The notes beneath the pieces were generated by a model that saw nothing but the letters and a program-made list of their open reading frames with translations, searched no databases and was not told the origin of the DNA. From Fodinicola feengrottensis (GTDB lineage Bacteria > Actinomycetota > Actinomycetes > Mycobacteriales > HKI-0501): DNA of 64,000 bases. Location: NCBI RefSeq assembly GCF_010993775.1, contig NZ_WOTO01000003.1, forward strand, positions 1 through 64,000. The letters run 5' to 3'. Of the stretch, positions 29,616-39,375 are shown piece after piece. How positions within the stretch are numbered: position 1 is the stretch's first letter; each line of letters opens with the position of its first letter. Position numbers and translations under genes: made by a program.

Positions 29616-29811
29616 TCAGAGGGCGCCGAGGGCGTTCAGGATGAGCAGCATCAGGGTGACCGTTCCGGCGAAGGCGACAGCGCCCCGGATGCTGGCCGCG
29701 GCCGGGCTCGCGCCCCTTGGATGAGAGGATCCCGGCGATCAGGGCAACGATGAGGCCGATGAGGACGGCGATGATGACGAGGAGCGATCTCGACATGGAC
29801 GGGCTGGTCAC
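29616..29811 (-). CDS. small two-helix membrane protein, one frameshift
   Basis: From GTG 29811, preceded by AAGGAG, the product reads TSPSMSRSLLVIIAVLIGLI, VALIAGILSSKG. Then, after a shift near 29,710, ASPAAASIRGAVAFAGTVTL, MLLILNALGAL-stop. This gives about 64 residues with two hydrophobic helices. Similar tiny membrane proteins are common in actinomycetes; function unknown. It sits between the interrupted DUF4209 gene and the divergent HTH/GT-B gene. Confidence 0.55.
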
Positions 29812-29917
29812 ATGTATGGCTCCTTGAACCCATGAGGTCGGTTGCCGGCGCTGTTGCGCGATCCTCACGACGAGATCGTGTGCGAGACTATACAGGACTA
29901 AGCGAGAGACTAGGGCG

Positions 29918-31834
29918 GTGGTCGTGACTCGTCGCGCTCGGCCACTTCAGGCGGAGGCAGGACCTCTTGCGGCGTTCGCGCGGGATCTGCGTGGGCTGCA
30001 TGACCGTGCTGGCGACGGCGCACCGACGGTGGCCCAGATCAGCTCCGATGAAGGGATCCCCCGCTCAACGCTGTACGCAGCACTCAAGGGTGACCGGCTG
30101 CCCGGGCGTGAGGTGGTTGCCGCCTTAGTGCGGTCGTGGGGCGGGACGTTGCGGCGTGCGGCGGCTCGCGAAGCGAACAGTCGTCGAGGCCGAGTTGACG
30201 AGCGACCGCAAGGCCACGGAGTCATCGTTCGTGTCGCGTAGCGAGCGCAGATGGCGCACCATGCAGACAGCACGAAGCGTTCTCGTCGTGGTTGGAAATG
30301 TTGCATCCTTCGACCGTTTGCGCAGCTTCCTATCGTGCATGGAGGCAGACCATCGAATACGGCTGGTGTTCGCCGTCAGCAAGAGTTCAGTGTTTTCGCA
30401 AAGTCTGCGCGAGGCGCTCGGTCAGCTAGGCATCATAATCGCTTCGTGGTCTGAGGTCTCGTATCATTCCTTTGACCTAATCCTCACGACAAGTGTCCTC
30501 CCGTGGCCAGAAGGTCCCACAGGGACAGATCGTCCCGCCGGGCCAGTGCTCCTCATTCCGAGCGTCGGATTCGAGTTGCAGATCGCAGCACGGCAATTAG
30601 ATGACAGCTACCGCATAGTCCTTGCAGACGAATCTGCCCGTGATCGTCTACGAGAGGCGGCGCCAGGCCTCGCTGACCAGGCAGTGATCTACGGCGACCC
30701 GTCCTTCGATCAGCTCGTGGCGAGCCTACCGCAACGAGCCTCATATCGGCGCACCCTCGGTGTTAGCAGTATGCAGAAGCTGGTGGTGGTGGCGTCCACC
30801 TGGGGAACATCGTCATTGTTTGCTGAACACTTTGACCTCGTGCAGCGACTCCTTGCCGTGCTGCCATTCGACGAATACCAGGTTTGTTTGGTGCCGCACC
30901 CCAATACGTGGGAATGGCACGGGCCGTTCCAGGTTGAGAGATGGCTGGGAGGCGCTCTTGACCGTGGGCTGCTCCTTATTCCACCCCTCGGCGGCCAGCA
31001 AGCCACGCTGGTCGCCGCTGATGTCGTCATCGGTGACCACGGCTCAGCCACGTCCTACGCCGCCGCGCTCGGCCATCCAGTCTTGCGAGTCCCCAGCCAA
31101 GCACCGACCGACATCGCCCCGGCCGAGGTGAACGCCGGCCGACATGCGGCCAGCGAACAACTCGATCCAGCAGGTGACCTGCATCGACAGGTGGAGACAG
31201 CCATCAAACGTTCGGCGACACGCTCATCGGTTGCCACAACGAATATCCGTACGCCAGAAGCGGCCATAAAGTCCGGCAAGGAACTACGCAGCACGCTGTA
31301 TCAGATGCTTGAGCTCGACGCGCCAGCCGCACCATGGCAGCCAGAACCGGTCCCCGCACCTCAACCAGTGCGTCGAGAACCTGCGACTCAAGCGGTATCC
31401 ACCCACGTTCGTGCGCTCGACCACCTAGCGCGTGAATTGGCGCGTGAGATCCACGAAGGCCTGACGCCATCAACGCAACGACCGTCTGTTGCAAACAGTC
31501 TGCTAGACGGCCCGGTCGCCGACGAATTCATTACCCTTCGCGATATTGCAGGCGCAAACCCGAAAGAAGCAGTACTTAGGGCGTGGAATCGGATTGAGAA
31601 CCTGATGTATCTCACTATTCGCGAATTTAGCTACATCGATCTGAAACCAAGCGCGTTGGCGATGACGGACGAGTTGCTGAAGATCGGAATCGCGCCCCAG
31701 CTCGTACGAGTCGCGCGGATGGGCTTCGTCGCATTCGGAACGTCGTAGCGCACGTGGGAGGCGATCAGATCAGCCCGGCAGGCGCACTCGACTATGTGGA
31801 CGCCGCTGAACGGTTGGCGCATTCTCTAGTGTGA
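29918..31834 (+). CDS. HTH - GT-B-like - HEPN-like multidomain protein, candidate defence or toxin protein (two frameshifts)
   Basis: Three-part protein of about 637 residues. Residues 1-80 form an XRE-like helix-turn-helix (FARDLRGLHDRAGDGAPTVA, QISSDEGIPRSTLYAALKGD). A shift near 30,150 links this to RRLAKRTVVEAELTSDRKAT. The middle 300 residues have a GT-B / CDP-glycerol-transferase-like fold: SVLVVVGNVASFDRLRSFLS, VVVASTWGTSSLFAEHFDLV, LVPHPNTWEWHGPF, VAADVVIGDHGSATSYAAAL. The C-terminal part (ANPKEAVLRAWNRIENLMYL) shifts near 31,725 to RIRNVVAHVGGDQISPAGAL and ends HSLV. RNxxxH there is a HEPN-type RNase motif. Related actinobacterial proteins are often annotated uninformatively as translation initiation factor 2. 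Role is inferred from domains and location. Confidence 0.6.
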
Positions 31835-31903
31835 ACTGGTTGTAGGTGGCTCCCATTGTGCGATCTCGAAAATGGTGAAGCCGCCGGAAATAGCTGATAC
31901 ATA

Positions 31904-31934
31904 CACCTGATGCTTCATATGGAAGCAACAGGTG
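31904..31934. terminator. hairpin downstream of the HTH/GT-B/HEPN gene
   Basis: CACCTG-a-TGCTTC pairs with GAAGCA-a-CAGGTG around a 5-base loop, 70 bases after the upstream stop, followed by GGGCTTTAC-like sequence. It could be a transcription terminator; the A-A mismatch is symmetrical. Confidence 0.45.
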
Positions 31935-32139
31935 GGGCTTTACTCTTGGTGAATCCGCATTTCTAGGACTGGAAGTCGTTCAATCCAAGAGTCGAACGAC
32001 GCTTCGCTAACGGCCTCGTGCCGCCATCTCGCGCCATCCGGCCGACTCATGCATCGACCGGGTCGGACGACTCGCGGTTGTCCCGTATGGCGACACGAGC
32101 GGAGGGCGTCGCGTCGGGGGAGTGTGGATGAAGCGGGCA

Positions 32140-32180
32140 GCGCCCGGGACTGGAGCAGTCGTTGGTCCAGTCCCGGGCGC
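32140..32180. terminator. strong 15-bp stem hairpin, probable terminator
   Basis: GCGCCCGGGACTGGA at 32140-32154 is a perfect inverted repeat of 32166-32180, with an 11-base loop. It lies 31 bases beyond the stop of the minus-strand open frame at 32,211, and supports that frame being transcribed. Confidence 0.65.
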
Positions 32181-32210
32181 CGGCTCTGGGGTGCACCCCC
32201 GGTTGGGTGG

Positions 32211-32540
32211 TTACGGCGCGTCGTGACTTTTGGCTGCGGACATGCTTGGTGCAGATCCGACGAGGCCGTCGAGGAGCCGCTGGAGGGTGTTGTAGTTGTA
32301 CGGCGGCAGCAGGGCCGGTGTGGTGCCTGGTGGCGGGCGCAGCAGGGTGCGTTTGGGTAGCCACCGGTCGGGGCCCGCCGGAGGCTCTATCTGTAGTTCT
32401 GCCCAGACTGTTTTCCCGCCGCTGGCGGGATACGTGACGGTGATTCGTCCGGCAGGTGGCGGGTCGGGGTGGCCGTTGGTGTCCCAGACGCCGATGAGAA
32501 CGCCGCACCCGAAACCGGATGCGGCGCTGCTCAACGATCT
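32211..32540 (-). CDS. hypothetical protein, start uncertain
   Basis: The minus strand reads CGVLIGVWDTNGHPDPPPAG, RITVTYPASGGKTVWAELQI, then PKRTLLRPPPGTTPALLPPY, NYNTLQRLLDGLVGSAPSMS and a stop at 32,211. Its upstream part runs into the tRNA-Lys, so the true start must be near or below 32,540. The composition looks coding and a strong hairpin follows the stop. No family is recognised; it could be the truncated end of an integrated gene. Confidence 0.35.
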   Translation of the reverse strand, partial: RSLSSAASGFGCGVLIGVWDTNGHPDPPPAGRITVTYPASGGKTVWAELQIEPPAGPDRWLPKRTLLRPPPGTTPALLPPYNYNTLQRLLDGLVGSAPSMSAAKSHDAP

Positions 32541-32592
32541 TCGACCCCACCAGCCCTGACCCTCCTGGGCCAGGGTTCTAGTAAGAGTCCTG

Positions 32593-32668
32593 TGGTGGGC
32601 CCCCGGGGGATCGAACCCCGAACCCACGGATTAAAAGTCCGTTGCTCTGCCTATTGAGCTAGAGGCCC
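32593..32668 (-). tRNA. tRNA-Lys (anticodon TTT)
   Basis: A complete cloverleaf. The acceptor strand GGGCCTC pairs with GGGGCCC. The D arm is GCTC...GAGC, and the anticodon arm ACGGA-CTTTTAA-TCCGT has TTT. The T arm is CGGGG-TTCGATC-CCCCG, and CCA is encoded (32593-32595). Its 3' end faces the accessory region, a classic integration orientation. I did not find a duplicated 3' end elsewhere in the window. Confidence 0.95.
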
Positions 32669-32785
32669 CAACCGCGCGTGACATACCTGGTCCAGCCTAG
32701 CGTCCGGCGTTTCGGCGACTGACGGCGGCTAGGCAGCGCCTAGGCGGCGGCCAGCGGCGGGTACGAGCGGACCGTACCAGCCGGC

Positions 32786-33395
32786 CTACAGCCAGCCGCG
32801 CTCGTCGGCCACCCGCAGGGCTTCCATCCGGTTGCGGGCGGAGGTTTTGGCGGTGGCCGCGGACAGGTAGTTCCGTACGGTGCCCTCGGCGAGGTAGAGC
32901 TTCGCGGCGATCTGGGCGACGGTGTCGCCGGAGCGGGCCGCGATGAGTACGTCGCGTTCGCGGGCGGTGAGCGGGGGACTCGCCGGCCGCGAGGGTGGCG
33001 ACCGCGAGAGCTGGGTCGACGACGCGCTGGCCCTGCATGACCCGGCGGATGGCGTCGGCCAGGGCTTCGGCGGGCGCGTCCTTCACCACGAAACCGACGG
33101 CGCCGGCTTCCATGGCGCGGCGCAGGTAGCCGGCCCGGCCGAAGGTGGTGAGGATGACGACCTTGCAGTCCGGCACCTGGGTGGCGAGGATGGCCGCCGC
33201 CGCCAGCCCGTCGACACCGGGCATTTCGATGTCGAGCAGTGCCACATCCGGCTGGGCCCGCAGGGCCGCGTCGACGACTTCGTCGCCGCGGCCCACCGAA
33301 GCGACCACCTCGAAGTCGTCTTCCAAGCTCAGCAGGGCGACCAGCGCCTGTCGTACGAGCGCCTGGTCGTCCGCGAGGAGCAGTTTGATGGTCAC
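32786..33395 (-). CDS. NarL/LuxR-type response regulator, one frameshift
   Basis: GTG 33395 with GGAGG upstream. The receiver domain reads VTIKLLLADDQALVRQALVA, with phospho-acceptor D55 in VALLDIEMPG, Thr in VVILTTFG and Lys in VKDAPAEAL. After a shift near 32,970 the LuxR helix-turn-helix follows: LTARERDVLIAARSGDTVAQ, IAAKLYLAEGTVRNYLSAAT, RVADERGWL-stop. About 200 residues. It overlaps the kinase stop (GTGA), forming a two-component operon. Confidence 0.87.
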
Positions 33396-34518
33396 GCGGC
33401 CTCCGGTCCCAGGGACACCCGCAGCCGCCAGCCGCGTGGGCTCACGGGCCCGGCTTCGACGCTGCCGCCGGCTGCCGCTACCCGCTCTCGGAGGCCGGCG
33501 AGACCGTTGCCCGCGGGGGTCGCGCCGCCGACGCCGTCGTCGCGGACCTCCACCGCGGCCTCGGACAGGATGACCGTGCAGCGGGAAGCGCGCGCGTGGC
33601 GTACGACGTTCGTCAGGCCTTCGCGTACGACCCAACCGAACAACTCCTGATAGGCACCGTCGACGACATCGGTGGCTCCGGGCAGGTCAGCGGTGACGCC
33701 GGACGCGCGGAGCAACTCGCGGCCGCGAGCGAGTTCACCGGCGAGCGTCACCTCCCGGTAGCCGGACACGGCGGCGCGTACGTCCGCGAGCGTCTGCCGG
33801 GACAGCTGCTCGACCTCGGTGATCTCGTCCAGCGACCGGGCCGGTTGGGTCGCCGCGAGCCGGCGGGCGAGGCCGCTCTTGACCGTGATGGCGGAGGGAG
33901 GGAGTGGCCGAGCAGGTCGTGCAGGTCCCGCGCGATCCGGTTCCGCTCGGCGTCGGACGCCAGCCGGGCGACCTCGGCGCGCGCCTCGACCAGCGCCCGG
34001 TTGGCGCGAGCGGTCTCGTTGAACCCGGAGACGAGCAGCACGGTGAAAACGACTGTCACCGCCTGAAACCAGCCGGGACCGCTGTGCCAGGAGGTCACCG
34101 CCCACGGTACGAGCAGTGCCGCGACCACGCCGGCCAGCACGATGGGCGCCGCGTGGCGCCGCTTCAGCTGGGCGGTAGCCATCGACACGACGACCGCGAA
34201 AAGAAAGAAGCTGTCGGCTTGGGCGAAGGGAAGCGCGGCGACGAACAACGCGGCCATCGCGCCGACCAGGATCCAGAACCGATGCCAGGCGAGCCCGACC
34301 GTGGAGAGTACGGCGAGGACGTAACAACAGCTGAAACCGGCGACGATCGCATAGCCGGCGAGAGCGTCCGGCCCTTTCGAGTGCTGCGAGACCGCGACCG
34401 CCGTCACACACGGATAGATAAGCATTCCAGCGGCCAAAGCCAGCCGGCGCCAGCCATCGGCCCACCGCTGCCCTTCGGCAGAGGGCCATCCGGCTGACGC
34501 CTGCTCGCTTTCGTTCAT
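33392..34518 (-). CDS. sensor histidine kinase (HisKA_3 type), one frameshift
   Basis: ATG 34518. The first half holds about five or six membrane helices (AGMLIYPCVTAVAVSQ, FWILVGAMAALFVAALPFAQ, VLAGVVAALLVPWAV). The dimerisation/phosphoacceptor box is DAERNRIARDLHDLLGHSL. A shift near 33,890 is followed by ITVKSGLARRLAATQPARSL, VVREGLTNVVRHARASRCTV and the G box DDGVGG...NGLAGLRERVAAAGG. About 375 residues. Membrane-stress or antibiotic sensors of this type usually pair with a NarL regulator, as here. Confidence 0.85.
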
Positions 34519-34537
34519 CACGGTCACGGTACGTGAA

Positions 34538-34976
34538 TCACCGAGTGGCGAACAACGACCGCAGGTGCCGGCCGTTGACCAGTACGACCACGCCGGCCAG
34601 CAGCAGCCCGCAGACGGCCTGCTCGACCCGCAGCCACACCGGGAAGGCGCCTGGTAGCGCCACGATGACCGCGATGGCGACCAGCATGATCGCCGAGACG
34701 AGCCGGAGCCGGAGGAAAGCCGCGCCGGGAGCCGCCGCGTGCCGCGCTGAAGCTGAACGCCAGCGTCAGCAGGGCGCTGAGGGTGACGATGCTGGCGCGG
34801 ACCCAGACCGCGTCGGTCACCACCGAGGTGTCGTCGCGGAGCAGGATGACGGCCACCATGGTGAGCACGCTCAGGCCGAGGTAGCCGCCCACCAGCAGCT
34901 TCACGGTGCGAAACGCGGACAGACTGCTCGGGTGGTTCAGGTCTTGCTCGGAAACAGCGGGGGTACGGGCGTTCAT
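34538..34976 (-). CDS. membrane protein of the two-component operon, one frameshift
   Basis: From ATG 34976 the protein reads MNARTPAVSEQDLNHPSSLS, FRTVKLLVGGYLGLSVLTMV, AVILLRDDTS, ASIVTLSALLTLAFSFSAAR. After a shift near 34,735 it continues GAAFLRLRLVSAIMLVAIAV, IVALPGAFPVWLRVEQAVCG and LLLAGVVVLVNGRHLRSLFA. It is about 145 residues with four membrane helices, 20 bases upstream of the sensor kinase and probably co-transcribed. Specific function unknown. Confidence 0.6.
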
Positions 34977-35201
34977 GATGGACCTTTCCTTGCCAGCGTC
35001 GGGAACTTTCACTGCGACCAATGCTGGTCGTCGGCGCCGGCAGCTGGTAGTGCGGCCGTTCACCACCCACCCATGAGGTTTGTCATGAATGACAGCCAGC
35101 GTAAGTCGCTGGCAGTGGGCGTCGAAGATGACAAATATCAACTCGACCGGGATTCGGTCTTGACGGTCTGGTGCCGGCCGGCCACAGTGATCCGCAATCA
35201 A

Positions 35202-35211
35202 CTTTCGAAAG
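35202..35211. promoter_or_regulatory. CTTTCGAAAG palindrome upstream of the GH89 gene
   Basis: A 10-bp perfect palindrome 40 bases before the glycosidase start. Palindromes with a TTTCGAAA core are typical of LacI-family operators controlling actinomycete glycosidases. The regulator is not in the window. The remainder of 34,977-35,250 shows no gene. Confidence 0.4.
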
Positions 35212-35250
35212 ATACCTATTAAGATTCCGGCGGCCCTGGAGAGGGGAACC

Positions 35251-38200
35251 ATGCGGGGCGAACTCCGTGTCTGGGCGGCTGTTGCGGTGGCCGCGCTGGC
35301 CGCGTCCGTACTGCCGGCCGCTGCCGCGGCGGCTGTGACCACGGCAAAAGCAGCGCCTTTCGATTCCACCCCGGCCGAACAGGCGCTCGTACGACTCATT
35401 GGCCAGAGTGATGCCGACCAGGTGAGTTTGCAGGCAGTCAGCAAAACCAACGGCCAAGACTTCTTCAACATTTCCGCCAGCGGAACGCAGGTTGTCATCT
35501 CCGGCACCACGCCGGCGGTGCAGCTGACCGGCGTCGGGTGGTATCTGAAGTACGTCGCGCACGCGGACATCGGGTTGGACGACAGCCAGCTCACTCTGCC
35601 GGCACAGCTGCCGTTGCCGGCGCAGCCGATCCACCACAGCGCGTCGGTGGCGAACAGGTTTGCGTTGAACGACACCAACGAAGGCTATTCCAATCCCTAT
35701 CTCAGCTGGCCGCAGGGCAGCAGCACCGGATCGACGTGTTGGCCCTGCACGGGATCAACGAAGTGCTCGTTTACGAAGGCCAGGAAGCGGTCTACCAGCA
35801 GACTTTCCAGCAGTTTGGCTATTCCGCCGACGACCTGCGCGGCTGGATCCCGGAGCCTGGACATCAGCCGTGGTGGCTGCTGCAGAACGAATGCTGCGTC
35901 GGCGGCCCGATGTCCCAGCAGCTGATCGACCAGCGGGCCGGGCTCGCCAAGAACATCGCCAACCAGCTGCAGGCCCTGGGCATGACTCCGGTGCTGCCCG
36001 GCTATTACGGCACGGTGCCACCGAATTTCGCGGCCAAGAACGCCGGCGCACGAGTGCTGCCGCAGGGTGACTGGGCTGGGTTCGCGCGACCGGACTGGCT
36101 GGATCCGAACAACGCGGTCTACGCCCAGGTGGCGGCCGCCTTCTACGCCGCTCAGACCGCCCTTTTCGGGGCCAGCACGATGTACAAGATGGATATCCTG
36201 CACGAGGGCGGCGACCCGGATGGCATTGATATTGGCGGTGCTTCGAAGTCGATTCAACAGGCCCTGGAAACCGCTCATCCCGGTGCGATCTGGGCGATCC
36301 TCGGCTGGCTCGCCAACCCCCTCCCCGCCTTGTTGAACGCGGTGGACAAGTCCAAGCTCCTGGTGTTGGACAGTGATTCCGACGACTCTGCGCCAGAACC
36401 GAACCGGGACTCCGACTGGAAGGGCACGCCGTACGCCTTCGGCACCATTTGGAACTTCGGTGGGCACACCAACACCGCCGCCATGGTCAAGGTGTGGAAC
36501 CAGCGATTTTACTCCTGGCTGGGAAGATCCGGGACGGTGATGAGCGGCATCGCGGCGATGCCCGAGGCGATCGACAACAATCCGGCGGCTTTCGAGTTCT
36601 TCACCGAGATGGCCTGGCAGGACGGGCCGGTCGACGTGGACACCTGGTTCGCCAACTACGCCACCGCGAGGTACGGCGCGGTGGACGCGCATGCGCAGGC
36701 GGCCTGGAAGGCGATAGAGAACACCGCCTACTCCATCACCGTCGATCCCCGCGATGCGACCAGCTATTTCGAGCAGGCGCCCGGCTTCGGTCCGTTGAAT
36801 TCACTCGGGTACGACCCAGCCGCCTTCGCCGCGGCGCTGCCGCAGCTGCTACAAGTCGCCCCAGCGCTGCGAAACTCCACGGCCTATCAAGACGACCTGG
36901 TCGATGTGGCCAGACAGGTGATGGCGAACGGCAGTCGTACGTTGCTGCCGCAAATCCAGTCGGCGTACAACGCCAAGGACATCGCCGGTTTCGAGCGGCT
37001 GAGCGGGCAGTGGATGACGAACATGCGACTGCTGGACCAGTTGTTGGGCAGCGACAGCAACTACTTGTTCGGCAGCTGGCTGGCCGGCGCGACCGCCGAG
37101 GCCGGCTCACCGGCCGAGGCCGCCAATCTCCGGTACGACATTCGATCGATGGTCAGCATCTGGGCAACGGGCGCGGCGGGAGTGAACGACTATGCGCGCC
37201 GGGAGGACAACGGGTTGGTGGGGGCGACTATTACGCCAGCCGCTGGCGGCTCTTTTTCGCTGGCCTCGACCATGTGCTGACCTCTGGTGTGGGGCGGTTC
37301 CGTCGAATGACTGGACCGCGATGGCACAGGCCTTCGCCAACGACGACGGTGGCAATCCGCGTTATCTGACCCAGCCGGAGGGAGACTCGTACGCGCTCGC
37401 CACTCAGGTCGCCGCGGACAATCCGACCCGCGGAGTGACGGTGACGGCCAACCCGGTTTCGGCGCAGCCCGGTGGAACTTTCCCGGCCACCGCGGTTTTC
37501 GCCAACCAGAGTGGTCAGGCAACGCAGACCGTGCACCTTTCCCTTGCCGCGCCGGCTGGCTACACCGTCTCCGCGACCACTTCGACCACCACCTCCGGGG
37601 TCGCGGCCAACGGGACATTCTCGGCCACCTGGAACGTGACGGTCCCAGCCACCGCGGCGGCTGGCAGCGTACCGACGCTCACGGCGCAGTCGTCGTGGGT
37701 CGTTGCCGGTATCACGGGCACACACCGCATCAGGCACTACGAGGGCGCTGGTCACCGGCGGTGTTTCCGGGACGTACAAGACCTTCTCCTCCAACGGGGC
37801 TGGGTTTGCCCAGTCTGGCAGTGATTTCGCCATCGCCGGCGGCGGTGCGGACGTCTGGGGTGCCACGAACGAGTACGGTTCGGTCTTCCTGCCGGACACC
37901 CTCGCCACCGGGCATGCGGCCCAGACTTTGGTGACTTCGCAGGACAACACCTCGCATGGGCGCGAGCCGGCCTGATGACCCAGACGGACATCCCCGGCGC
38001 TGGATCGGGTGGGTACGCCACCATAGCGGTCACTCCCGCGCACGGCTGTGTCTTCAGCTGGGACACCAATGGTGACGGTCAATTGGATGCCAACACCGAG
38101 GTCGACGGCTTCGCGCCGGCTGTCTATGTCCGGCTCGGCCGCGACGGCGACCAGTTCACCGGATCGTGCGGCAGCGACGGGAAAAACTGGACGACAGTCG

Positions 38201-39171
38201 GTTCGGCGACCCTCTCCGGTACGAGCCCCAGTGAGGACGTCGGCCTGTTTATGAGCGCCGCCAACGCGGACACCGGCCGGCTCGGGGTCGCCCAGTTCTC
38301 CGGACTCACGATCGGCTCGTACGCGCCGCCAGCCGCGGCCGACGATCCAGTGGTGAGCGTCGGAAAACCGGTGGCGACGGAGTCCTCGGAGGGCGGCAAT
38401 CCGCCGACCGCGGCCAACGACGGCAACCGGGGAAACGACCCGTACTGGGGGGGCTGCGTGATTCCACCCACCGGCGGTGCCTGGTGGCAGGTCGACCTTG
38501 GCATCCTCACCGACGTTTCCACAGTGAACGTGCGAAACTACGTCGACGGCAGCAGGTATTACACATATCAGCTGTTGGGCAGTGCCGACGGCACACATTT
38601 CTTCGCGCTGGGCGGCAAGAGCGGTGCCAGTCCGGCCACCGACGGCGGCGAGACCTTCGCTGTGCAGGCGGAGGCCAGATATGTCCGGGTGGTCGGACTG
38701 AGCGATTCCGCCAACACCAGTTTCCACCTCAGCGAGGTCAGTGTGCGGGGCCACCAACCGCTGGTGAGCGTGGGAAGGCCGGTGACCGCGCTGTCTTCCG
38801 AGCCGGGAAACCCGGCCACCGCGGCCAATGACGGCAGCCGCGGGAACGACCCGTACTGGGGGAGCGTGATCCCGGCCAGCGGTGGCACCTGGTGGCGGGT
38901 CGACCTCGGCCAGCTGACCAACGTTTCGTCGGTCAACGTCCGGAACTATGTGGACGGCACCCGATTTTACACTTACCAGGTGCAATCCAGTACGGACGGC
39001 ACCACATTCTCCACTTTCGCCAGCAAGACGAACGCGAATCCGGCCACCGATGCCGGCGACGCGTACAGCGCGCCGGTTCAGGCGCGGTATATCCGCATTA
39101 TCGGGTTGAGCGACTCAGCGAACAACAGTTTCCATCTCACCGAGGTCAGCGTCTACGGCCGCCCGGCCTGA
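35251..39171 (+). CDS. secreted GH89 alpha-N-acetylglucosaminidase with C-terminal CBM32/discoidin domains, several frameshifts
   Basis: Very large exported glycosidase, about 1,305 residues. A signal peptide follows ATG 35251 (VAVAALAASVLPAAAAAA). The GH89 core includes LALHGINEVLVYEGQEAVYQ, LLQNECCVGGPM, LGMTPVLPGYYG and the acid-rich YKMDILHEGGDPDGIDIGGA. The second Glu region is AMPEAIDNNPAAFEFFTEMA, followed by DYYASRWRLFFAGLDHVL. Then come an NEW3-like domain (TVTANPVSAQPGGTFPATAV), a LamG/DUF1349-like segment and two F5/8C repeats with NDPYWG and VDLG-VNVRNYVDG. Frames change near 35,728, 37,225, 37,290, 37,725 and 37,965. Activity on terminal alpha-GlcNAc is expected from the family. 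Confidence 0.82.
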
Positions 39172-39375
39172 TCAGGGGATCTTCAAGCCATTCTCGACCG
39201 GCGTACGAGTGCGGTTCGCTCATTCCGCCGCTGAGCACGGATACCGCACACCTTTCGTTCCGATTGCGGCCAGTAATCGCGGTTGACCTTGACACAGGAG
39301 ACTTGTCCGGAGTTTTCTCGTGGATGTTCGCGCACGTGTAACCCATCCGGCACCGGACGCGAGGGACGACGTTTC

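Noticed and set aside
32469..32657. Short plus-strand reading frame ending PRGIEPRTHGLKVRC
   Set aside because: It is a translation of the reverse complement of tRNA-Lys, a well-known annotation artefact.
32593..32668. tRNA-Lys as a proven phage/island attachment site
   Set aside because: No integrase and no second copy of the tRNA 3' end seen; kept only as a suggestion.
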